24,031 bases of DNA from Dietzia timorensis. Its GTDB lineage: Bacteria; Actinomycetota; Actinomycetes; Mycobacteriales; Mycobacteriaceae. A program made the translations under genes and the position numbers. The DNA lies in the NCBI RefSeq assembly GCF_020742175.1, contig NZ_DYXM01000111.1, positions 1 through 24,031 on the forward strand, in the 5' to 3' direction. The notes below the pieces were generated by a model that was given only the letters and a program-made list of their open reading frames with translations, did no database searches and was not told the origin of the DNA. Below, one piece after another: positions 9,801-16,396 of this stretch (position 1 is its first letter; each line of letters opens with the position of its first letter).

Positions 9801-10810
9801 AGGTCCTCGGCCCGATAGGCGCCATGCCGGCGTGCGCCGTCGAAGCTCTCGCCGATGGTTTCAATCGATTCGGCGATGGTGCGCCTCGGCGGGATGAGGA
9901 GCGGGAGCACATTGACGGCTGGGTCGACGGCGGTCTCCCGCTGGCCGAGCGGGCGGTTCATCAATGGCAGACCGAGCGACACGGGATCTGCGTCTTTGCT
10001 CGTTCCGGCGCCGCTGAGCGCCGCGAAATAGTGGCCCGTGGCCGCGGCGAGCAACACCGCCTCGTTCGAACCGGTATCCTTCGCTGCAGCACGTAGACGA
10101 GCGCGGGTGTCCTGCGTGATCGCCGCGTGAACCGCGTGCACCGCCGGTTCGCTGCTGTTGTCGCGGGGTGTGCCGAGCGGGCTTAGATCCAGCGGGATTT
10201 CCCGGGAGGTCCAGTACTGCCGGTCCGCCTCGGATGGAGACGGCTTGCCGGCATTCCCAGTGTTCGACGCATAACTCCGGGCGGCGGCAAGCACGTCGGC
10301 CGGGTCTTGGAACGGCGCCTCAGGGCGTTCCTCGCCCTGCACTACAGCTGTATAGGTCGCCGCGATCCACCGGATGATCGCCGATATCGACAGCCCATCA
10401 CCGACGATGTGGTGGAAGCGGGCAAGCCACCCGACCTGGCCGCCGGGAAGGTGGAGGATGGAGTGTCCCGACAGCGCCTCTCCGGACAACTCACCGGAGC
10501 AGCCGAGAAAGATTTTCCGCGTGCACCACTCGATGACGTCGGTGTCCTCGGGAACACGCGTCTCCTCGACCTCGTAGCGGTGAGGACGCGCGGCCATTAC
10601 CGGTGCGCCGGAAGCATCGGTGGTGAACACCGACTGCAACGCCGGAACCTGATCGAGGCACGTCGAGATCGTGTCTGACAGGACCGCGATATCCGGAGGC
10701 GCGTCGAAGGTCAGCAGCTCGGCGCACTGGTACTCGCCGGAGCCGGGCCGGGCAGCCTGGCCGAACCACACCGACGCCTGGCCTGGGGTGAGCGCGAGGG
10801 GCAGGGGCAT
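6833..10810 (-). CDS. entF: EntF-like nonribosomal peptide synthetase (C-A-T-TE), serine-activating
   Basis: 1325 residues, close to E. coli EntF. Domains in order: condensation (about 5-430, HHIVGDG at 133-139, intact HHxxxDG), adenylation (about 470-975, core LFTSGSTGEPK at 628-638, YGPTEAS, YATGD, NGKLDQRALP), peptidyl carrier (LGGNS, phosphopantetheine site S1018) and thioesterase (GWSVGG, nucleophile S1156, likely catalytic H1307). The ten specificity positions, read against the GrsA numbering by eye, are DVWHVSLIDK (D675, V676, W679 and H718 are the first four), matching the EntF serine code apart from one conservative change. This predicts loading of serine, acylation by an aryl acid from the carrier protein encoded upstream, and oligomerisation/release by the TE, as in enterobactin. 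ATG follows the esterase stop with one base between, with AGGA inside the preceding gene's end. No MbtH-like gene adjoins it. Confidence 0.93.
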   Translation of the reverse strand: MPLPLALTPGQASVWFGQAARPGSGEYQCAELLTFDAPPDIAVLSDTISTCLDQVPALQSVFTTDASGAPVMAARPHRYEVEETRVPEDTDVIEWCTRKIFLGCSGELSGEALSGHSILHLPGGQVGWLARFHHIVGDGLSISAIIRWIAATYTAVVQGEERPEAPFQDPADVLAAARSYASNTGNAGKPSPSEADRQYWTSREIPLDLSPLGTPRDNSSEPAVHAVHAAITQDTRARLRAAAKDTGSNEAVLLAAATGHYFAALSGAGTSKDADPVSLGLPLMNRPLGQRETAVDPAVNVLPLLIPPRRTIAESIETIGESFDGARRHGAYRAEDLRRDIGLADPDRHLTGPSFNMRPFTTRFTFGESVAELTTISIGPVHDLEFIFQSENDGGMDLHVLADTSLHDRRSATAHAERLAGFITRMVETLEREPQARWEEVDLLGGNEREEVIERFNDTEHALRVPADSTLMSLLDARRDADLASPTKSGAPGLWHNGNELTWGELWAEVDAFADHLRVAGIGSGDVVAIHLRRGPALCIAIAGTVAAGAAWTPLSPDLPASRLDGMIARAAPRLLVTGTQSDIEFSSKLRIDEDALRPSSTVETEGIGTSDVIPAKAAQPEDTAYVLFTSGSTGEPKAVAVPHEGIVNRLEWMCDYYAIGEADTLMQKTACSFDVSVWEFLLPFTHGVRLAIAGDGVHLEPARMAVELRASGTTFCHFVPSALKVFLDAAPGELPDLAQVVVSGEALDAGIAETCVRSLDVALHNLYGPTEASIDVTAFTYRGEATIPIGAPVWNTRCYVLDDKGRPLPVGAPGRLFLAGVQLARGYLGQPELTDERFVLDPFAGEASAGPHRMYATGDIASWRSDGQLLYHGRNDSQVKLRGQRLELGEIEAVVGEHEKVGVCAVVARTLGGQLSLVAYIVPSDSDVDVSIADEVKAHAASNLPHYMVPLVVTLDELPMTINGKLDQRALPAPAELGDHVSAADEREDLIARHFADELGLDDVSVTANFFDLGGNSLVAVRLATALSEALGDEVSIADIFGAKTVRRLARTSAYAGEASQALSPWFPLRHHERSIPVLCFHPAGGLGWSYAGLVSHLEPGRGVYAVQSPGIADNADSVVSITDGARRASEDFFAQLDSLPADARPTQVDLVGWSVGGVLAQETAVTLQAHGIEIRRLVLLDAYPAELWKGLPSPTDVERLEGMLTMAGVDRSDVTMGADGELNRNIVLDAIRARGGAFGSLPETALSAVIDMVGHNARIMKNHDTRRYDGDVHFFKAALNPEAMDEETWRPFVTDLDVAELPVSHPGLVAPASLKRLARVLAE

Positions 10811-10811
10811 C

Positions 10812-12086
10812 TTAATTCCTAAGAAGTTCTGCGAGATGGGCGAAGAGCTCGCCTCGCCAGCAGGAGTCGTCGTGGCCGCCGTCGTAGACGTGGATTTCGG
10901 CGTCCCAGCCGGATTCCTTCATCGTCAACGCGAGCTGGTGAGCGCGTGGCAGGCTCGGCCCCTCCCTGGTGCCGACAGAGAGCCGAATGCGGGGAGCCGG
11001 GGCCACGCCCGGTGGCGAGGTGAACTGCTCGATAATCCATTCTCCTCCGCCGCCGGTTTGCATATCCATGGGAGAGCCGCCGCGCTGGGGTGTGCGCCAC
11101 AGGGACGGCGACTGTGCGATCGCAGTGCCCCACACACCGGGATGCTCCAGAACGCCGCAGAGAGCGGACAGACCGCCGAGGCTCTCGCCGGCGACGAGTC
11201 GTTCACGTGAGCCTCGCGGCGCGAGCGAGAGACCGTTCTCGTTCGCCAACTCCTCGGCCCAGGGGACCAGGTGCTCGGCGACATGGCGGAGGAAGTCGAA
11301 TCCGGTGCCCAGCGATTCCATTCGGTCGCGCATCGAGCTGTTCGCCACAGAGACCACGGCAATCGGCGGAAGAATCCCCTGGGCAATCGCAAAGTCGAGC
11401 GCGCGGGGAAGTCCGAGGCCGCCGAACCATTTCTCCGCGTCGAACATGGTGAGAAGCGGCAGCTCTGTGGTTCCGGTGGAAATGGCGGGAAGATAGAGGT
11501 GGCACCGCTTTTCGGTGACACCATCGGCGCCGGGAAATGGGGCGGTGCGCTCTGCGATCGTGCCGCGCACCTCGTGGCGAAGGGCCTCGGCGGATTCCCA
11601 TTCGGGCTGTGCGGGGCACAGCCTCGCGCGGAACACCGACATCCCGTAGCGTCCCTCGATCTGCGCGGTCGGTGGGAGAGCGTTGAGTGGATCGAACTGC
11701 ATGCCGCCCCGTTCGAGGCGCGGCGGTCCGACCTCCTGCACCTGCCCGGGGGAAAGCTCGCGGAAGCAGTAGGTCGCTCTGGTCGTGTCGGTCAGCTCCA
11801 GGGTGCGCACCCAGATATCGGTGCCTTCGACATGATTCATCATCCCGAGCGGAATGTTGTCCTTGTCCGTGACCCGATTGACGAAGAGATACACCGAGCC
11901 CACGTCGTCGGCGGGCGTACGCCGCCAAAGGAACGTCACGCGTTTCGAATCCTTCTCGACCAGCGGCGTGCCCAGGACGGCCACCTCAGACCAGAACGTG
12001 TCCAGTTCTTTCGCCGAGGCGCCGGACATGGCCGCGTCGAGACCCCCCTCATCGATGAATCCGGCGCGAATAACGTGCGTCCGCAT
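10812..12086 (-). CDS. fes: Fes-like enterochelin (catechol siderophore) esterase
   Basis: 424 residues. The N-terminal Fes-type domain (about 1-150; SKRVTFLWRR, VNRVTDKDNIPLG, WVRTLELTDTTRATYCFRE) is followed by an alpha/beta-hydrolase esterase domain with LLTMFDAEKWFG, the nucleophile elbow GESLGG (S302) and the likely catalytic H405 in GGHDDSCWRG. No signal peptide is seen, so it should act in the cytoplasm, hydrolysing the ester backbone of ferric tri-catecholate siderophore to release iron. ATG 12086 is chosen: it overlaps the carrier-protein stop by one base (TGATG) and has GGAG seven bases upstream. A longer frame from 12113 would run 28 bases into the preceding gene. Its place before entF recalls the E. 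coli fes-ybdZ-entF order, here without the MbtH-like ybdZ. Confidence 0.92.
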   Translation of the reverse strand: MRTHVIRAGFIDEGGLDAAMSGASAKELDTFWSEVAVLGTPLVEKDSKRVTFLWRRTPADDVGSVYLFVNRVTDKDNIPLGMMNHVEGTDIWVRTLELTDTTRATYCFRELSPGQVQEVGPPRLERGGMQFDPLNALPPTAQIEGRYGMSVFRARLCPAQPEWESAEALRHEVRGTIAERTAPFPGADGVTEKRCHLYLPAISTGTTELPLLTMFDAEKWFGGLGLPRALDFAIAQGILPPIAVVSVANSSMRDRMESLGTGFDFLRHVAEHLVPWAEELANENGLSLAPRGSRERLVAGESLGGLSALCGVLEHPGVWGTAIAQSPSLWRTPQRGGSPMDMQTGGGGEWIIEQFTSPPGVAPAPRIRLSVGTREGPSLPRAHQLALTMKESGWDAEIHVYDGGHDDSCWRGELFAHLAELLRN

Positions 12087-12310
12087 CACGAGGCTCCGAG
12101 GGCATCGATCCATTGTCCGAGGGTGGGAAGGGAGATCAGCTCCTGGAAATCGACCTCATTGCCCTCGGCACGCCAGTTCTCCACGAGCATCACCATCCGC
12201 AGGGAATCCAGGCCCGCGTCGGAGAGCGTGGTGTCGCGGGAAATCGTGGAAGCGTCGACCTCGAGGATCGCGGCGACGTCGTCGATGATTCGTTGTTCGG
12301 ACAAGGCCAT
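12086..12310 (-). CDS. Free-standing aryl carrier protein
   Basis: 74 residues making a single carrier domain: helix 1 (EQRIIDDVAAILEVD), the phosphopantetheine motif GLDSLRM with S36, and VDFQELISLPTLGQWIDAL, closely resembling the C-terminal ArCP domain of EntB. It should hold the activated aryl acid as a thioester after loading by the adjacent AMP ligase and donate it to the synthetase condensation domain. In enterobactin and bacillibactin systems this domain is fused to isochorismatase; here that domain is absent. ATG 12310 has AAAGGA upstream with seven bases between; a TTG directly before it in frame (12313) is less likely. It lies 46 bases after the ligase stop and overlaps the esterase start by one base. 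Confidence 0.9.
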   Translation of the reverse strand: MALSEQRIIDDVAAILEVDASTISRDTTLSDAGLDSLRMVMLVENWRAEGNEVDFQELISLPTLGQWIDALGAS

Positions 12311-12356
12311 CAAGGGGTCCTTTCGTCGGGAAAATTACTCGGCGGGGAAGTGCTGA

Positions 12357-14030
12357 TCAGCCGAGGAGGTCGGCGAGGTAGCGACGCAGCTCGCGACGGC
12401 TCGTCTTTCCTACTCCTGTAGAGGGGAAGGCGTCGGCGAACTCGAAACGGTCGGGGACCTTGTACTCGGCGACGCCGCGCTCGCGCACGAACGACTTGAG
12501 CTGCTCGGCGCTGGGCGGCGCGGGGGAAATAACGTATGCGCACGAACGCTCGCCGAGGAACTTGTCGGGGACGGCTACGAGCGCCACGTCGACGACCTCG
12601 GGGTGTGCGAGCAGATGGTTTTCGATCTCCTCGGCGGAGATCTTTTCCCCGCCTCGGTTGATCTGGTCTTTCGCACGTCCCTCGACAACGAGGTAGCCGT
12701 TGTCGAGCCGACGCACGATGTCCCCGGAACAATAGAAGCCGCGGTCGTCGAACGATTCGGAGTCGACCCCGCCGAGGTAACCGCGGATCGTGTAGGGCCC
12801 ACGGGTCCAGAGGTTGCCGCGCTCGCCGGGGGCGACCAGCTCTCCGGCGTCATTCCTGATCTCGATCTCGTCGCCGGGGGAGACAGGGTGGCCCTGAGTG
12901 CTCGCGCGCAGGTCTTCGGGATCGTCGAGGCGGGTGAAGTTGCACAACCCTTCGGCCATACCGAACACCTGCTGGACGGTCGCACCAAGCTCCGGTCCGA
13001 TCCGGCGCGCCGCGACCTCGGGGAATTTCGCGCCGCCGACCTGCATCACCTTTAGAGACGTTAGGTCCTTGTCGATCATGGATCGTGTGGCGAGCCATGT
13101 CAGCGCCAGCGGCGGCACGAGCGAGACCATCGTGCAACGCTCGGCCTCGATCGCGGTGAACGCCGCGGTCGGCGTGGGATCGGAGCAGAAGACGACGGTA
13201 CCACCATGCATGAGCACACCGATGATTCCCGGCGAACTCATCGTGAAGTTGTGCGCGGCCGGAAGCACGACGAGCATCCGCGTCGCCTCCGAGCAGCCGG
13301 CGATCGCCGCCTGCTCGCGGATCGAATAAAGGTAGTCCGCATGCGTGCGCGGAATCAACTTCGGCGTGCCGGTCGTGCCGCCCGAAAGCTGCAGGAACGC
13401 CAGGCCTTCCGGATCGGGCCGCGCCGGCGCATCTTCGCCCATGACGGCGGAGCCCCGCACCGCGCCAAGCGAGACGAACTCGCCCGGGTCCTCGTCCGCG
13501 ACGATAACCAGCGGAACCTGCGTCTCGCCGCGCTCTGAGAGGCTGGCCAGAACCTTTCGCGCAAGCGCTCGGTGGTCGAAGCCGCCGAACTCGCCGACGG
13601 TGATGAACGCACTGGCCTTCGCGGTGGTGATGAAGTGCTCGATCTCGGACTCGCGGTGCGCCGGGAGGCAGAACACAGGGAGGGCGCCGAGGCGGAAGAG
13701 CCCGAACACCACGACCGCGTAGTCGGTGATGTTAGGAAGCTGCACCAGGACCCGGTCCCCGGGACGGATATCGTGAGCGGCGAGTCCCGAGGCGAGCTCC
13801 GCGGTCGCGGCATCCAGCTCCGCGTACGAATAGCGCGCTTCCTGCCCGCGGAAATCCCTGCCGACGACTGCTTCGGAGTCGCCGAAGCGTCGCGCCGCGT
13901 CCGGAATGAACTCCGCGAACGTGGCGTCAGTCCAGAAGCCCGCCGCGCGGTAGTGCTCCGCGAAATCGCGAGGGTAAAACTCCATCGGGAGCTCCAGATC
14001 GTGGTGAGGTACTTCGATGCTCGACGTCAT
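12357..14030 (-). CDS. dhbE: 2,3-dihydroxybenzoate-AMP ligase (EntE/DhbE type)
   Basis: 557 residues, an ANL-superfamily aryl-acid adenylase. It shows the N-terminal YPRDFAEHYRAAGFW, the P-loop LSGGTTGTPK, GGAKFPEVAARRIG, QQVFGMAEGL, GPYTIRGY, the hinge VEGRAKDQINRGGEKIS and the C-terminal catalytic-lysine segment GVGKTSRREL. The aryl-acid pocket reads AHNFTMSSPG: N261 and S266 correspond by eye to DhbE N235 and S240. A serine at the latter position favours 2,3-dihydroxybenzoate, while salicylate enzymes have cysteine. The residue matching DhbE V337 is C363, which is unusual. It should form aryl-AMP and load the carrier protein encoded next. ATG 14030 has AGGAG ten bases upstream. It is the first gene of the siderophore operon. 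Confidence 0.93.
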   Translation of the reverse strand: MTSSIEVPHHDLELPMEFYPRDFAEHYRAAGFWTDATFAEFIPDAARRFGDSEAVVGRDFRGQEARYSYAELDAATAELASGLAAHDIRPGDRVLVQLPNITDYAVVVFGLFRLGALPVFCLPAHRESEIEHFITTAKASAFITVGEFGGFDHRALARKVLASLSERGETQVPLVIVADEDPGEFVSLGAVRGSAVMGEDAPARPDPEGLAFLQLSGGTTGTPKLIPRTHADYLYSIREQAAIAGCSEATRMLVVLPAAHNFTMSSPGIIGVLMHGGTVVFCSDPTPTAAFTAIEAERCTMVSLVPPLALTWLATRSMIDKDLTSLKVMQVGGAKFPEVAARRIGPELGATVQQVFGMAEGLCNFTRLDDPEDLRASTQGHPVSPGDEIEIRNDAGELVAPGERGNLWTRGPYTIRGYLGGVDSESFDDRGFYCSGDIVRRLDNGYLVVEGRAKDQINRGGEKISAEEIENHLLAHPEVVDVALVAVPDKFLGERSCAYVISPAPPSAEQLKSFVRERGVAEYKVPDRFEFADAFPSTGVGKTSRRELRRYLADLLG

Positions 14031-14078
14031 TCTCGGAGTTCTCCTCGGGGCTGGTCGTGGGCAACGTCGTCGGGGGAG

Positions 14079-14097
14079 ACAGTACAGCCTAACCTAA
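14079..14097 (-). promoter_or_regulatory. Probable DtxR/IdeR iron box upstream of the siderophore operon
   Basis: On the minus strand the 19-mer begins TTAGGTTAGGCT, an exact match to the first twelve positions of the DtxR/IdeR consensus palindrome, and matches 14 of 19 overall. The second half is degenerate. It lies 49 bases before the dhbE start, where an iron-dependent repressor could block initiation, as expected for a siderophore operon. The divergent fdhD start is about 150 bases away on the other side. Binding is inferred from sequence and context. Confidence 0.8.
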
Positions 14098-14250
14098 ATT
14101 GTCTAAGCGTTGGGTGTTCGTGACGCCGCACCTCGACCGCCGATGAGTACGATGGATCCACATGGAAGAGCGTCCTGAACTGTCGAAATGCGACCAGCGT
14201 TCGTAAGCATTGGCGGTTTCGGGCGAGCCGACGGCCGAGAGGACGGCGAA

Positions 14251-15126
14251 GTGGGAAGAGCGACAACTCGGATGCGGATCCTGCGCATCGGTCCCGCCGC
14301 GCAAGAAGCCACGGCGGAGGCAGGCAGCGGGCCTTCGGAGGGCGCGCATTCAGTCGACCCGCGGCCCGACACACTCGTCGTCGAGGAGCCGATGGAGATC
14401 CGCGTCAACGGCACCCCCTTGGCGGTCACGATGCGCACCCCGGGTTCGGATGTGGAGCTCGCTCAGGGGTTTCTTCTCACCGAGGGGGTGGTCGCGGGTC
14501 GCGAGGAAATCTCGGTTGCGCGCTACTGCAATAGCGTTGACGAAGCAGGCCGTAACACCTATAACGTTCTCGATATCGCCCTGGCGCCCGGCGTGCCCGA
14601 ACCCTCTACGGGTGTCGAGCGCAACTTCTATACGACCTCGTCGTGCGGGGTGTGCGGGAAGGCGTCGCTCGACGCGATCCGAACCCGCACACGGCATTCC
14701 CCTGTGGGAGACCCGGTCCGGATTTCCACCGACACGATCCTCGGGTTACCCGGCAAGCTGCGCGAGGCGCAGAAGATCTTCTCTTCTACAGGCGGTCTTC
14801 ACGCCGCGGGTCTCTTTACCCATGACGGCGAGCTGCTGTGTCTGCGGGAAGACGTGGGTCGCCACAATGCCGTGGATAAACTCGTCGGATGGGCCCTGGA
14901 GAACGGCCGCATTCCGCTGCAGGGAACTATCCTGATGGTCTCCGGTCGTGCCTCTTTCGAGCTGGTTCAGAAGGCGGTGATGGCGGGGATTCCCGCTATG
15001 GCAGCGGTCTCGGCTCCATCGTCGCTGGCCGTCGACCTCGCCAGGGAGTCGGGGATGACGCTCGCCGGCTTCGTCCGCGGAGAAACGATGAATATATACG
15101 CACATCCCGAGCGGGCGGAGGAGTGA
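14251..15126 (+). CDS. fdhD: Formate dehydrogenase accessory sulfurtransferase FdhD
   Basis: 291 residues from GTG 14251, chosen because AGAGGA (14238-14243) is seven bases upstream and the product then begins MGRATTR, like other actinobacterial FdhD proteins; ATG 14188 would add 21 residues without family resemblance. Conserved parts are DTLVVEEPMEIRVNG, ELAQGFLLTEG, the sulfur-carrying loop SSCGVCG with C132 and C135, SSTGGLHAAGLF, REDVGRHNAVDKL and SGRASFELVQKA. FdhD moves sulfur from a cysteine desulfurase to the molybdenum cofactor of formate dehydrogenase. No formate dehydrogenase gene is in the window, so its target enzyme must be encoded elsewhere. Confidence 0.93.
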   Translation: MGRATTRMRILRIGPAAQEATAEAGSGPSEGAHSVDPRPDTLVVEEPMEIRVNGTPLAVTMRTPGSDVELAQGFLLTEGVVAGREEISVARYCNSVDEAGRNTYNVLDIALAPGVPEPSTGVERNFYTTSSCGVCGKASLDAIRTRTRHSPVGDPVRISTDTILGLPGKLREAQKIFSSTGGLHAAGLFTHDGELLCLREDVGRHNAVDKLVGWALENGRIPLQGTILMVSGRASFELVQKAVMAGIPAMAAVSAPSSLAVDLARESGMTLAGFVRGETMNIYAHPERAEE

Positions 15127-15196
15127 TTCCTGTGCTGCGGTGCGCCCGTGGGCTCATCAAAAGTACGCCGTTCGAGGCAGCGCGATAAAGGAGGAC

Positions 15197-15580
15197 ATGG
15201 TGGACCAGAACACTTCATCGACCGGAGGCGGAAGCGCCGCATGGGCGCTTTTCGATACTCTCGGGCAGGCACATTCCGATGCCTCCAACGATCGAGCGGT
15301 ACCGGAGGTGAAGCTTCTCGATGTGCGCGAAGGCGTGCGCATCATCCGCATCGCTTTCAGAGCCGGCGACGTCATGGCATCCCATAAGGCGCCCGGGCCG
15401 ATCGTGCTGCTGGGGCAAACCGGCGACGTTGCGGTACGCATCGGCGAAGACGACGACGCCGATGCCGAGGACGTGACGCTTCGACCGGGTTCGGCGCTAC
15501 ATATCGACACCTCCAAGGTGCATAGCCTGTCCGCCACCGAGCCGGCGACCGTGACGCTTCTCCTTCTCATGGGTTCTTAG
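15197..15580 (+). CDS. Small cupin-domain protein
   Basis: 127 residues. A single cupin barrel is indicated by VREGVRIIRIAFRAGDVMASHKAPGPIVLLGQTGDVAVRI in parts, then LRPGSALHIDTSKVHSLSATEPATVTLLLL, i.e. the two spaced cupin motifs with G-D and P-G turns and histidines (ASHK, VHSL) that could be metal ligands. The ligand set looks incomplete compared with classic cupin enzymes, so the function (enzyme, sensor or binding protein) is not readable. AAAGGAGG at 15187-15194 precedes two adjacent start codons, ATG 15197 and GTG 15200; the spacing is short for the ATG and better for the GTG. It sits 70 bases after fdhD and directly abuts the next gene. Confidence 0.75.
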   Translation: MVDQNTSSTGGGSAAWALFDTLGQAHSDASNDRAVPEVKLLDVREGVRIIRIAFRAGDVMASHKAPGPIVLLGQTGDVAVRIGEDDDADAEDVTLRPGSALHIDTSKVHSLSATEPATVTLLLLMGS

Positions 15581-16291
15581 ATGACAGCCGCAGAGGGCCG
15601 CATGACCGCCGATGTCGATGCTCGGCCGTCCGCCGCCGAACTTGTAACGGAACTTACGAATCTCGAGGACGCGAAGGTCCGAGCCGTGAACGAGAAACAC
15701 GGCGATACACACGGAGTGAACCTGACGAAGCTTCGTGCTGTGGCGAAGCGCGTGAAAACGCAGCACGAACTTTCGGTCGAGCTGTGGGAGACACAAGACC
15801 CGAACGCCAGGCTGCTCGCGTTGCTCATCTGTAGCCCGAGGAAATTCGACGGCGACACGCTCGACAAGATGCTTCGCCAGACGCAGTCGCCTAAGGAACA
15901 GGACTGGCTCGTTAGCTACGTCGTAAAGAAAAACAAGAGTGCCGAGGAACTGCGTACTCGGTGGCTCGCGGATGACGACGGCGATGTGGCGAGCGCAGGG
16001 TGGGCGCTTACGAGCGACCGGGTCAAAAAGAAGCCGGAAGGGCTTGACTTGTCGGAATTGCTCGACGAGATCGAATCCTCGATGCGTGACGCGCCGGAAC
16101 GCCTGCAGTGGGCGATGAACATGTGCCTGGCCTACATCGGTATCGAGAGCCCGGAACATCGCGATCGCGCTCGGAACATCGGGGAACGGTTGGAGGTCCT
16201 CAAGGACTATCCGACCCCGCCCAACTGCACCTCGCCATTCGCGCCAATCTGGATCGACGAAATGGTCAGGCGCAAGGAGGGGACGGCGTAG
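15581..16291 (+). CDS. AlkD-like DNA alkylation repair (HEAT-repeat) protein
   Basis: 236 residues, mostly helical, resembling the DNA alkylation repair family (PF08713, AlkC/AlkD-type HEAT-like repeats): KRVKTQHELSVELWETQDPNARLLALLI, then DTLDKMLRQ, RTRWLADDDGDVASAGWALTSDRV and the C-terminal CTSPFAPIWIDEMVRRKE. AlkD enzymes excise alkylated bases. The usual AlkD catalytic W-x3-D pattern is not evident: the matching stretch appears to be QDWLVSYVV, with tyrosine where the aspartate would fall, so glycosylase activity is uncertain. ATG 15581 follows the cupin stop with no spacing, so translation is probably coupled; ATG 15602 is an alternative. Confidence 0.75.
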   Translation: MTAAEGRMTADVDARPSAAELVTELTNLEDAKVRAVNEKHGDTHGVNLTKLRAVAKRVKTQHELSVELWETQDPNARLLALLICSPRKFDGDTLDKMLRQTQSPKEQDWLVSYVVKKNKSAEELRTRWLADDDGDVASAGWALTSDRVKKKPEGLDLSELLDEIESSMRDAPERLQWAMNMCLAYIGIESPEHRDRARNIGERLEVLKDYPTPPNCTSPFAPIWIDEMVRRKEGTA

Positions 16292-16314
16292 CCGTTCTTC
16301 GCTGTCGGTATAGC

Positions 16315-16373
16315 AGAGAGCTCCCTGGGTCGGCGAGGGATGTGGATCCTTCGCGCTCCCCGGGGAGCTCTCT
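16315..16373. terminator. Long bidirectional hairpin between converging genes
   Basis: A 15-bp outer stem (16315-16329 with 16359-16373, one G-U pair) encloses an 8-bp inner stem (16333-16340 with 16347-16354, one G-U pair) with a six-base loop. It lies between the converging alkD-like and symporter genes, 23 bases from each stop or so. No proper T-run follows on either strand, so termination may be less efficient or Rho-assisted. The role is inferred from position and structure. Confidence 0.65.
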
Positions 16374-16396
16374 TGGGCGGAGAGGAAATCTCTGAG

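Noticed and set aside
11271..12356. Open frame of 361 codons on the plus strand opposite the esterase and carrier genes
   Set aside because: Shadow of G+C-rich codon bias; the minus-strand genes have family motifs and coupled starts.
14188..14250. Longer fdhD start at ATG 14188
   Set aside because: The extra 21 residues do not resemble the family, and the GTG at 14251 has a well-spaced ribosome site.
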